A stretch of DNA of 64,000 nt from Undaria pinnatifida (taxonomy: Eukaryota; Sar; Phaeophyceae; Laminariales; Alariaceae). Shown piece by piece: positions 43,333 to 52,530 of the stretch (its first letter is position 1; every line of letters begins with the position of its first letter). The notes beneath the pieces were generated by a model. That model ran no database searches, was not told the DNA's origin, and saw only the letters and a program-made list of their open reading frames with translations. Location: NCBI GenBank assembly GCA_012845835.1, contig JABAKD010000016.1, positions 3,094,359-3,158,358 on the forward strand, in the 5' to 3' direction. Both the position numbers and the translations under genes were made by a program.

Positions 43333-43642
43333 CCGGTCGCCCCGGTGGCGTATCAGGTTATCTTCGAGCCTGGTATAGGTCAGTTTCGTGAGTTCGAGCC
43401 CCGCCGAGTGCATACTCGTATAAATTCGTTGGGACTTTTTCTTGTGGACAAATTGACTTGCGGAAAGCGCGAGAGCGTGAGTTAGCAATATTCGATGAAC
43501 AATCGACGAACAGTGGGATTGCTGAACCCTATGCGCGATAAAAATTGAAGGCAAGAACCGGGGAGGAGAAGGGATGACACCTGTGACCACGGCTTGTCCA
43601 GAAGCTGGAAAGTGAAAGTGTGCTGAAAAAAAAAAAAAAAAA
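43333..43642 (+). mobile_element. SINE subfamily S1 nested in element L
   Basis: Head ACCGGTCGCCCCGGTGGCGT, B-box-like GTGAGTTCGAGCCCC, body as in 24912-25233, and an A-run tail at 43625-43642. Almost identical to the 24.9-kb copy, so recently active. Confidence 0.85.
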
Positions 43643-43942
43643 GAAAAAGTACTATACGATACGAGTACTCGTTGTACGTACTCCAGTCTCGAGCCTCTCG
43701 TTTCAGGTGCAGCAGTACCTGGAACACGGTACATGCAAGCACCCAACAGACTACAAATCAGGAGTATGGCGGTCTGTCTCGCGCGTAAAAAACTCCTTGT
43801 GAGCAGGGACTACCTCATTACACGTGCTACAAGCAGAGCAACGCCTTCCTCATGCGACGGAAGGGAAGGCGAAGCGCAGTTTCCCCATGGAACGTGGACC
43901 TGTTATTGCGAAGCACCACCCTGCGAACAATCTGCACGCAGC

Positions 43943-43982
43943 GGTTTAGGGCAGAGGAGTTTCCGCCCCTCTGCCCTAAACC
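43943..43982. repeat. perfect 15-bp-stem hairpin in element L
   Basis: GGTTTAGGGCAGAGG and its exact complement CCTCTGCCCTAAACC, separated by a 10-base loop. Confidence 0.9.
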
Positions 43983-44645
43983 AAAAGTCATGCCACGCTT
44001 CAGTCGCGGTGATGTTGGAGAAGCGCGGTGGCTGCTGTCGCACAGATGGACCGATACGAGTCCTATCTTGCCAGATGCGGCACACGATAGCCGCAATCAA
44101 GGCGCGTGGTGTCGCTCTCTGCGTTGAGGCTCCTCTCCGCGTGCGTGCGTTCGACTCCGCCAGCTGCGAGAAGTTCACCACAGCTTGCAGCAAGCGCTGA
44201 ACCCTTGGTCACGGACGCAGAGGGCAGCAACAGACGGTTCATTACCGGCCTGCTGCATATCTCTGATGTTACGCCTGTGCGTCGTGCTCGGGGTACTACC
44301 CTCTCAATCCTCCGTGCGTTCGTATTCGTAGCTTGTGTTGTGTCGTGACAACAGCGTGGTGCTTCAAACTGGTCCTGCTTAGGGCGCTATAGACCCTTGC
44401 AGAGGCGTTCTGCCTCGGACAAATGCTCGGTGTCTTGTAGGCCAATGAAACAGAGAGAAAAAATTTACCGTAACTTTTGATCAAAACCTACCTTCGACAA
44501 AGTACATTTTTGCCTTTTTTTCAAAAATTTACCGCAAATATTGCCTTCGGGACAATTTTTGAAAAAGTAAATTTCTAAAAACGTACTTTCGCAAACACTC
44601 TAATAAGAAAACAAATAAAACAAAGATAAAAATAAAAACAAAAAT

Positions 44646-44971
44646 GGTAGGGTCAGTCGAATGATGCTGGTATTATCATCTTTGATTATCAAGTTCAAAC
44701 ACCAATTTGCTGGATATATTATGTCTGCTGCTTTTAGAGGGATGAGCAAAGATTGTTATAACGTATCATAGTAGTGACGTTGCTTGTGCCGAGTATATGA
44801 TACGAAGTAGCGTTCACCTTAGCGATAGCTGAATTTTCTGTCGTATATGATATGAGTTGGCACTGGTTCATTTTCATTCAACCATTCACTCTTATTTCCA
44901 AAGGGTTGAGAAAAAACGGTCACCGCCGAAAGCATGACTTTTAACCCTGGTCGTTGGAAAAGATGACGATA
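44646..44971. other. no gene seen
   Basis: AT-rich, no shared repeat. Repeated TATATGATA/GTATATGATACG-like words at about 44790-44860 only. Confidence 0.35.
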
Positions 44972-45262
44972 TTATAAAAATAAAATCGCACTCCAGCTAG
45001 CTGTAAGATCGAATATTTTGTGGAAACTCATCTTTCTTTGCAAGCTGTGTGTGATACTCCGATCGCGCGTATTACGGGTTATGTGTCCTCATTAATGGTG
45101 TAGGTCGGCGACTCCCCTTCCTTGCAACTACAGTGTGGCTATGAGGGTCAACAGGGTGATGTTAGTCAGTCGGTCCGCGGAAACTTCAAAACCCGGTTCT
45201 GAGGGTGAGGGGGACAAAATCTGACAGCTGTGTGTGAAAGGAAATGCATTAGTTTATCACGA
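44972..45262 (+). mobile_element. Family A, copy 7, left part only
   Basis: CACTCCAGCTAGCTGTAAGATCG through the first module to GGAAATGCATTAGTTTATCACG. Carries small duplications (CTAGCTAG, CTTTCTTTG, GTGAGGGTGAGG). Right part absent. Confidence 0.7.
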
Positions 45263-45363
45263 TATTGTTTGGTGTATTAGCGGTCTTTACTAATAATTTT
45301 GATATTAATAGTTGGTAGTGGTACCGGTATATATTTTTTTTGTGGGGCCGGGAAAAGTTCACA

Positions 45364-45411
45364 TGTGTGTGTGTGTTCTTCACATTAAACCGTTCTTCTA
45401 CTCGTCGACAT
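45364..45411 (-). mobile_element. very short LINE 3' end (family D), ~48 bp
   Basis: A GT repeat followed by TTCTTCACATTAAACCGTTC and CTACTCGTCGACA, then unrelated sequence. An extreme 5' truncation. Confidence 0.75.
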
Positions 45412-46249
45412 ATGATACATTCATCCTTGCCTAATTTTTTTGTTGCAACGACGAAAAGTGATGGAAAGGGTGGTTGCGTTTTCAACACACAACTGAATTT
45501 TCAACCCTGCCTTGTGTTATGCCTGTATTAATACAGTGCCGGTGGTACCAGGTATGTATGAGAATCGTAGTTTATTGACGTATTTTCTGGGAAATAGTGC
45601 ATGAATGACAGGATTGTGTTCACCTCCCCCCCCCCCCCCTCCCCCATGCTGTGCAAAACCGGGGGATATGGGGGGAATGGTCGATAGATATTAGGCTTAT
45701 ACTTTCTACACGTGATCACACGTCATGTACGAACGAATGCATAGCAGTTATATACGAGCAAAATATTTTTCGTTTTTGGGAGCGATCGACAGGAAAAAAT
45801 GTTTTTTTTTTCTTTGAGCTGGTGGGGCGAAAAGAGATGTCGATTGTCCACGTGACATATTACTTTCAGCTCGCGGATTTACGCAAGGGTGATGGGGTCG
45901 CAGCGCCATGACCAATTTTTGGGTCCCTTTGTGTGCGTTATTATGGGATCCCGCGGTCAGAATATTACAGTCCCACTTGAACGGGATGGGATGGGCCCAC
46001 TTGGGTTGTATGTGGGTGGGAGATGGGACGGGAAGCTGGGACGCCTTTCATCAATGGGGACCACATGGGAACCCACAAATACCGAGATGGGATGGAATGG
46101 GATGAGACTATAATGTGTCACACGGTGGGGGGACACCGCTGGGACTGTGTCATTGGCAATGTGGGATTGTACGTGAAATCCAGTACGGGACCGCACGTCC
46201 CCAACAACCAACTCCGAACGAGAAGCAAACCATATACGGTACTTATTTG
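45412..46249. other. no gene; GGGATGGGA-rich patch
   Basis: 45960-46110 is dense in GATGGGA, GGGATGG and TGGGACG words on the + strand. A C-run is at 45628-45640. No recognisable coding domain; open frames on both strands follow the G-richness. Confidence 0.4.
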
Positions 46250-46608
46250 CAGGTTGTTGTCGTATTCTGTATTCTCCCAAGAATGAAGGGTATCGACATG
46301 AATGAGAACCTTGGTCTGCAGGAAGACTTCGTCGGTGTTCACTTGTTTTATTTTTTATTTTTGTTGCACTATGTGTTTGCGTTTCAAAAGTTAAGTTTCT
46401 CCAGTTCTTATTTCTTGTCTACTTGCTTGTTGTGTTGGATCTGGGTGGCTCAGTTTGGGGGCATTGTTCATTTTGTTTGGTGCAGCCCTTCATTCTTGGA
46501 GAACACGACAACAACCTGCAAAAAATAAAACAAGCGAACACCGACGAAGTCTCCCTGCAGACCAAGGTTCTCATGTTGATATTTCTACGAAATTGAAATA
46601 GGAGAAAC
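46250..46608. repeat. inverted, circularly permuted pair of ~106-bp segments
   Basis: The left copy is 46250-46362. Its first block P starts GCAGGTTGTTGTCG and ends AAGAATGAAGG. Its second block Q runs from GAGAACCTTGGTCTGCAGG to TTTATTTTTT. The right copy, 46487-46608, contains the complement of P followed by the complement of Q, whereas a simple inversion would give Q then P. Confidence 0.75.
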
Positions 46609-46779
46609 ATTCGTGAGACCGGTCGCAGCGTCCGTAGCGTTCACTGCTGCTTCTCTGCTCAATTATCGCTCATCCTTCATTCAAAGCATCCAGATCCCCC
46701 TACACCTTGCCTAGCCCGGGGATAAGGTGCTTGTTGAGCCTAATTAGTAAGGAAATTAGTCTTGTCAACTTCGCCTGGT

Positions 46780-47250
46780 GATGATTCCGCACGAAGGTCG
46801 CTCACGATCAGCTTCAGGGCGGAAAAAATCCTTTCTGCTTGGCATTTGGTGGCATTCTTTTCACCATCCACTTGACGTCCTCGCCGGCCGCCGTTGGTGG
46901 CGTGAACTCCAATAAGCATAGTACAGCACAAAAGCAGCAGCGAGTATCGGACACGACAACCGGTAGAGGTGGAAGGAAGTAGCGCTCACGCAGCAGCGGT
47001 AGCAGTAGGGAGGAGGTCGACGGTAGGAGCATGGGGGGTTAGAGAGGCGGCACAAGGAGACACCTATCGCAATATCCCGCCCACCCACCCGATTGCTTCC
47101 TTCATCTTCCGGTGTTTGTGTAATGGGTTCCTTCGGGGGGGGGGGGGATTTTGGTTGTTGAGGTTATATGTCGGTGTAGAGGGCAGATCAGCCGCGTACA
47201 ATGGCCGGGAGAGGGAGCGGGGGAGGGGGGGGGGGGCAAGGAAAACGGGA
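46780..47250 (-). repeat. Family O inverted-repeat arm, left
   Basis: Reverse complement of 49185-49600. Shared landmarks: GGTGGCATTCTTTTCACCAT, GTTGGTGGCGTGAACTCCAATAAGC, GCAATATCCCGCCCACCCAC and ACACAAACACCGGAAG reversed. Contains an extra ~90-bp segment (47145-47230) not present in the right arm. Confidence 0.8.
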
Positions 47251-47986
47251 CGAGGGAGAGCCGTCAGTTTCCACCCCCACCTCGTCCCCCGTGGAGAACG
47301 CCATGATATTGATGAACATGCATTTTTTTGCGAAGAGGAGACCAAAGTGTCATATGCTGATGCCTCTCATTCTAATAGTTAGACGATCTCTGTCGTCACA
47401 AACTTCGGGACAGAAAATATACACATAATACACACCAGGGCGCACAAGGAAAGTTATCCCGCACACCTACCCCCCCCCCGAGGCCCACAAATAAAAATCA
47501 TTTTTTTTTTTGCTTCGTTTCCCTGCTTGGTGGTTCGTTTCTTGGCTGTGCCCCTGTGGATGGTTTACTGCACACTCTTGCGTTGACAAAGAGGCTTGGC
47601 AAGCAAGCCAACATTGCAAGAGCAAGGGATGTCAAACTGCACTTTAGGTTGTTTAGGTATGTAAGTCCTTGCGTCAATGCAAAGTGGTCAATGTAGTCAA
47701 AAATAATCAAAGGTGGGCAAGCGCCGCTCTTGGGCTCAAAACCCTGTAAGCCTTCGTGGCCTTGATGTCCAAACAACGGGGCGCACGTGCTTCCTGGTTG
47801 TTCCACCGTTCCCGCCCAGCCTGGGCTCAAGATGCCGCGCGAGGCAGTTGCACCGCGTGAAGAGAAACGCGATTCAGGTTTATCCGAGCCTCCCACGACA
47901 CCCCCTGGTTGCCAATACCATGGAGAGTTTATGGGTAGTGTTAGAAAACAGGTTCCCAGACAGCCGGATGTAATCCCGTGCAGTAG
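47251..47986. other. spacer between inverted arms, gene not assigned
   Basis: Contains coding-like segments in different frames on the + strand at about 47713-47973 (Pro-Arg-His-Pro-Leu-Val ... Phe-Pro-Asp-Ser-Arg-Met). No start or family was recognised. A reverse-strand frame at 47498-47896 is also open. Confidence 0.3.
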
Positions 47987-48517
47987 ATGGGAGCGTGGAC
48001 AGGCGTCCTATCGGCGGGACCACTCCCGTCTGCAGCGTCGGAGAAAACACCATCCATATCAATGCCCGCGCCCTCACAATCCTCAAGCCCGTTCACAACT
48101 CCCGTTGCGACCACGTCAGCGAAACTGCCCACGCCCGCACCCTCACCCTTGCTCACAACTTCCGTCACAACCACGTCGGCGCCGCTGCGCTCGCCCGCAC
48201 CACCCTCACCCCTGCTCACAACTCCCGTCGCCACCACGTCAGCATCACCGCTTGCGCCCCCGCAGATACTACTGTCCATCAACACCGGCGACTCCTTTGC
48301 GCCGTCCGTGGCGCTCTTCGGTTTGAAAAAAACCAGCAATGTGCGCCCGCTCCCCACTGCCGCCGCGGCACCAGCACCCCTGTCGACATGCAACTTGCGA
48401 CATGAGAAATGGCAATTAATTGATGCAGCCGTGGAAAGAAAATTCGAATTTGCTCCTGCTTTTCGCATAGATAGACACATTTACAAGGCCTGCAGCCTTG
48501 ATACACTGTGCGACTAA
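47987..48517 (+). CDS. 176-codon ORF with Pro/Ser/Thr repeats, unknown
   Basis: ATG at 47987, stop at 48517. Residues about 30-95 consist of about three ~18-residue repeats with the core Leu-Leu-Thr-Thr-x-Val-x-Thr-Thr-Ser-Ala, encoded by an imperfect ~60-bp minisatellite. The last ~40 residues are non-repetitive and charged (Arg-His-Glu-Lys-Trp-Gln-Leu-Ile-Asp start, Cys-containing end). It lies between the two arms of family O. No signal peptide or known domain was seen. It may be an exon or remnant of a cargo or transposon gene, or a chance frame over a C-rich minisatellite, since other frames are open too. Confidence 0.3.
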   Translation: MGAWTGVLSAGPLPSAASEKTPSISMPAPSQSSSPFTTPVATTSAKLPTPAPSPLLTTSVTTTSAPLRSPAPPSPLLTTPVATTSASPLAPPQILLSINTGDSFAPSVALFGLKKTSNVRPLPTAAAAPAPLSTCNLRHEKWQLIDAAVERKFEFAPAFRIDRHIYKACSLDTLCD

Positions 48518-49184
48518 AATACGTCCAGCGTGGCAGTTCCCAAACTGCTGAACACGCGCGAACGACTTCTCGTAAAACATTTGAAGCAGTGTATTAACGA
48601 CAGGCATAATTCGCCATCACCATGTCATAAATGGAACAAAAACCTAATGTGTACCACGCAGCTTGCAAAGTTGAGTTTCAACCATTCGATCGGTCGTACT
48701 CACAGATGACTTTTTTGAATCTTTAATCGAAACTGCTTGTGCTAGCGAATGCAACAACTGCTATACTCACAAGTCCTCACTTGTGTTGAAGCGACTGTTC
48801 GTGAGTCTCCACGTGGGTCAGGGTCAGTTGCTCTATATTGCGTCCGAAATCGCGCTTTCACTTCTTTCACACTCAGTTGCCGCTGCTGGTTTTCGCGGCG
48901 ATTTTTCCGATAGGCAAAAGTGCTCTGCTCGCATGTGAAAGGCGTGCAGGGACCAACAGGGACGCGGGGTAACTTAGTTGGTCCGCATTTCGCGCGCGTT
49001 TTTTTTTCGATTTTGATCATGCGGCTACGGCTTCTGGTGTTGTTGCTCTGCTGCTTGCTGCTGCTGCTGCTGCTGCCAAAGCTAGGCTTCTGCTACTGCT
49101 GATGTTGTCAGTTATTGGGGAAGTAATTTTGTTTTTGTGATCCCATCATCTCTTTCTATTCTTGCAAGTTTTTTCTAGCGCTTT
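48518..49184. other. no gene assigned
   Basis: A family A-like terminus fragment (CGCAGCTTGCAAAGTTGAGTTTC) is at 48658-48680. The reverse-strand frame at 48742-49020 has no recognisable domain. CTG-rich at 49045-49080. Confidence 0.35.
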
Positions 49185-49600
49185 TTCCGCCGCCCCTCGT
49201 CCCGTTTTCCTGCCCCCCCTCCCCCGAAGGAACCCATTACACAAACACCGGAAGATGAAGGAAGCAATCGGGTGGGTGGGTGGGATATTGCGATTGGTGT
49301 CTCCTCGTGCCGCCTCTCTACCCCTCCACGCTCCTACCGTCGATCTTCTCCCTACTGCTACCGCTGCTGCGTGGGCGCTACTTCCTTCCACCTCTAACGG
49401 TTGTGGTGTCCGATACTCGCTGATGCTTCTGTGCTGTACTACGCTTATTGGAGTTCACGCCACCAACGGCGGCCGGCGAGGACGTCAAGTGCATGGTGAA
49501 AAGAATGCCACCAGTTGCCAAGCAGAAAGCAATTTTTACGTCCGCTCTCCCTCCGCTCGGAAAAGCTTACTTCCGCTCGGACGGGTGGAACCAAATAAAT
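49185..49600 (+). repeat. Family O inverted-repeat arm, right
   Basis: See left arm at 46780-47250. High identity over about 380 bp, with the two arms about 1.9 kb apart and facing each other. Confidence 0.8.
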
Positions 49601-49799
49601 ACACCTTTCACCAATGCAGTTCGTGAAACTGTTGTTTTGTCTGGCGTTGCCGAGGTTAGGGAGGTGAGTGTCTCGAGCGTTCCACTCGGCAAACGAAGAA
49701 CGCGCAGCATGTTCGAAACGGCGTCGCCAGTCGCCAGTCGAAAAATCCCAAACCCTTCATTCACACGAAATAAGTTTAACCATATTCTTTGAGGTAACA

Positions 49800-50478
49800 A
49801 GTAACGTACATAACTTAATTCGTCCCCCTCCTGGCCCACCACCCGCACGATCGCCTAGACCTCGGACCACGCGTACAGCAAGCCCCTACATATGTGCGAT
49901 CTAAACTTGTTGAAAACCCTTCTTCCCCCCCAACCCCCCCCCCCCTTTTTTTGTTTTTCCCGGCTCCCTCTTGCTCAAACGCCCCACCTAACATCGAAAT
50001 CACCTCATTATCTTTCTAGAGCCATCCATGCCTCTGCTCCAATTCATCCCCCCCCCCGCCCCGCCCCAACGCCCCCTCCTTCCCCACCACCCGCACCATC
50101 GCCTAGACCTAGCACCACGCGTATAGAAAACCCCTACATCTACATAGATGTATGCGACCTAAAGCTGTTAAAAACCCTTTTGCCCCCCCCCCTCCCCCCC
50201 TCCCTCTCGTTCAAACCCATCCACCCACCCCCTTAAAAACTCCGCCCTCCCCTCACCGGTTATTCGACTTCCAGGATACACTTGATAAACTGATGCATTT
50301 CCTTCTACAGCTGTCAGATTTTGTGCCCCTCAAAAACGGGCTTTATAGTTTTGGCGCACAGACTGACTAACATCACCTTGTTGACCCTGATAGCTGCACT
50401 GTAGTTCCAAGGGGAGTCGCCGACTTATATCCTTAATGAGGACACAACCCGTAATACGCGCGATCGGAGTACAGTGGG
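49800..50478 (-). mobile_element. Family A, copy 8, reverse strand, C-tract version
   Basis: The reverse complement shows the conserved left segment (50385-50478: GATCGGAGTAC... ATATCCTTAATGAGG and GGGGAGTCGCCGACTTATAT) and modules with C-runs (G-runs on its own strand) at 49926-49945, 50051-50060 and 50185-50205. The terminus is cut at 50478, where GTA is followed by CAGTGGGGG of the next element. Confidence 0.75.
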
Positions 50479-51860
50479 GGGGGGGTATATATGGCGGTAT
50501 AGTGCACCGAGATTTGACCGCCCTACCTCGAAAGACCGCCCTAATGGAGTTAGGGCGGTTGACCACCCTATTGGGCTTTAGGTGATATTCCACAAGGCGG
50601 TAATCACCCTATCGAGTGCATACCGCCTTTTAAGGTACAGCAGAGTGCCTCTGACCCAGAAGATGACCCAGAGGGCGTCACGAAGAGGGATATCATACGT
50701 GTGCTTGGAGAGGGAAGGTGCAGCGTTGCAGCAGTAACAGTGCTGAACCCAGTAAATATGTGTGGTGTTAATACACAGCCAAGCACAGCAGAGCAGACGG
50801 GTGCACACACACTTTGCGTTTTGAGAAGTATAAAACAAATTGAGCGGCGGGCGACAGAGCCCGCCGAAGACGCACTCCACCCAGAAAAGATACACACTGC
50901 CGTACTGTTGTACGGAGAGGACTCTTTCTTTGCTACACATTGACAACAGAGCTCCAACCTATTCTACGGCACTGTACTACTGTACTGACTACTGCACTGC
51001 TCTACAGTCCTCTGCTGTGCCCCCCCCCTTGGCATTGTTGAGGCTCACAAAATTGCCTCGTGTCTGCCTGCTGCACTGCCTTAGAGGCATGCGCTTTGAT
51101 GAATAACATTCTAGCCTTCTGCAGATAGGAGGAGGCATTGCAATTGCCGCACGCCTCCGCTGCGCTATCCAAAGAAACGAAGTGTGACGAAAGCTCCACC
51201 GAGGCCGGGGGGCAAAGCCATCGTGCCCCGTCGTATCATCATCGCTGTCTTCGATCTCTTCAGCATTCACCTCGTTGACGCGAGTGCCTTTCAGCGCTTC
51301 CGTCATCGCGTCCGCCTGGGGCTTGACCGCCTTGCCCTTGCCCTTCAAAGATCGCTTTGCGGCAAGGCAATCATGGCAGACGCGCTGCATTGGGTTGTCG
51401 CAGTCCCGATCGGCTTCACCACAGAGTCCGTGCAGTCAAGCACCGCATTTTCCGCGACATTCGTGGCCGTCAGGGCGCTCGGGGGTGCGGGCTGGAACCA
51501 AACACAGTTCGCCTGCTGCACAGGGCATCGTGCGCAATCCTCTCTGTTCGTTGTGTGCTAGGGGTGTGTGTTCTCGCAGCAGCAACAACAGCAGTAGGGA
51601 TGTGATACTGCTGCCTATACCTCGCTCAAAAGCAGCACCAGAGCGAGGTTTTGTACATGATAATGTGGAGGTGAAAGTGGACCGCGGATAGAGCGGTAGG
51701 CGCCCTGAATAGGCGGCTACCGCCTTAAATAGGGTCCGTTGCTTTTTAGGGCGGTAGCCGCACTATTCACACCTTCTGTTGTGTCGAGCTGTCTCGAACG
51801 ACCGTCTTGACCGCCCTGTCTCGAACGACCGTCTTATGCAGACCGCCTCATACAGGCACC
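50479..51860 (-). mobile_element. transposon-like unit with ACCGCC subterminal repeats and a Cys/His-rich ORF
   Basis: It begins CAGTGGGGGGGGGTATATAT directly after TA inside family A. ACCGCC/GGCGGT hexamers cluster at both ends (about 50506-50630 and 51690-51850), several within GACCGCCCTRYCTCGAA-type blocks. Subterminal clusters like this usually bind transposase. The left end resembles element K's TIR start. No matching right TIR was found, so the right boundary is approximate. The interior encodes a homologue of the K ORF. Confidence 0.6.
50989..51528 (-). pseudogene. Cys/His-rich protein homologous to the element K ORF, one in-frame stop
   Basis: ATG at 51528, with the frame open to 50989 (about 179 codons) except for a TGA at codon 31 (51436-51438). 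Residues 1-6 are Met-Pro-Cys-Ala-Ala-Gly. Cysteines are at 3, 9, 24, 28, 36, 43, 51 and 54, and His at 22 and 33. Asp-Asn-Pro-Met-Gln-Arg-Val-Cys-His-Asp-Cys closes the motif. A basic stretch (Lys-Arg-Ser-Leu-Lys-Gly-Lys-Gly-Lys) and an acidic one (Glu-Asp-Ser-Asp-Asp-Asp) follow. Near the 3' end another reverse frame (51002-51199) is more protein-like, so a frameshift is possible. Function unknown; a DNA-binding part of a transposition protein is a guess. Confidence 0.55.
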
Positions 51861-52073
51861 AGGCGTTTAATTGCACGTACGTGCAAGGTTTTTGGAATTG
51901 CACGTAAACTCAGTACAGCCCCTGCCGACCTCGAGAGCAGACCGAGAGCCCCCCAAAGGGTTGGGTTGGGGGTAGGGTTAGGGTAGGGTCTGGGGTCGGG
52001 TTGGTCTGGGCAGCGTGACCGTCGTTTTGTGCGGACCTGGACATAGGGAGCCGCCATAAATCGCTCTTGAATT

Positions 52074-52180
<107 letters not shown>

Positions 52181-52189
52181 TCTGAGTAC

Positions 52190-52475
52190 TGCCACAGCAG
52201 TTGACGTATTTCATTTTATAAAATAAATTCAAAAGCTCACCGCGACGAGAGTCGAAGTCATTGATAACATGTCAAGGACCGACGCTAGTAGTTCGAAGGG
52301 TGCGCCAGCTAGCGTTGGGCTGCGAAAGCAACTGAGTTAAATCGACACACGACGCGTATGAAAATACGCGGAAGTGTGGTGAGCTAAAGCTTTATTTTTC
52401 CCCATCCGCCGGAGGATGCTAGTAGTTTTCGAGGGCTATTATTACCAGAAAACCACGGGGGCGACCGGCATACTA
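52190..52475 (-). mobile_element. SINE subfamily S2, reverse strand, interrupted by family J
   Basis: The head appears as ACCACGGGGGCGACCGGCAT at 52456-52475. The rest follows on the left of family J (CCGACGCTAGTAG, GACGAGAGTCGAAGTC, TTATAAAATAAATTC), in the order expected for a reversed S2. Confidence 0.65.
52294..52417 (+). mobile_element. Family J short retroposon, 124 bp, 10-bp TSD
   Basis: Flanked by GCTAGTAGTT on both sides (52284-52293 and 52418-52427). From CGAAGGGTGCGCCAGCTAGC through GGGCTGCGAAAGCAACTGAG and ACACACGACGCGTAT to CATCCGCCGGAGGAT. Weak resemblance to pol III A and B boxes (TAGCGTTGGGCTG; GAGTTAAATCGAC). Confidence 0.85.
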
Positions 52476-52530
52476 CATGTACGTATGTATATATAGTCTA
52501 CATACTATGTATTATAATATATTATGTGGT

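Larger units (their letters stand above)
43119..44600 (+). mobile_element. Element L: PIF/Harbinger-like TIR element inside the LINE
   Basis: Inverted ends of about 35 bp begin GAGTGTTTGCGAAARTACGT at 43119 and, reversed, at 44600. The flanks duplicate TAA (or TAATAA) of the LINE target. A TAA duplication with GAGTGTTTG-type ends fits PIF/Harbinger, an inference. The interior holds SINE S1 (43333-43642), a 15-bp-stem hairpin (43943-43982) and GC-rich sequence open on both strands, with no recognisable transposase. Confidence 0.75.
42852..44645 (-). mobile_element. LINE 3' end (family D) split by a Harbinger-like element
   Basis: The GT repeat (reversed AC tail) starts at 42852. The sequence follows family D to ACAAAATAATAATAA at 43118 and resumes at 44601 with TAATAAGAAAACAAATAAAAC to about 44645. 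The intact stretch is at 32690-32735. Confidence 0.85.

Noticed and set aside
43733-44200. 155-codon frame in element L as a transposase
   Set aside because: Both strands are open over the same GC-rich interval, and no Harbinger transposase motif is visible.
51960-52000. Interstitial telomere array
   Set aside because: Only about three irregular units, within a generally G-rich stretch. Kept as a low-interest note only.
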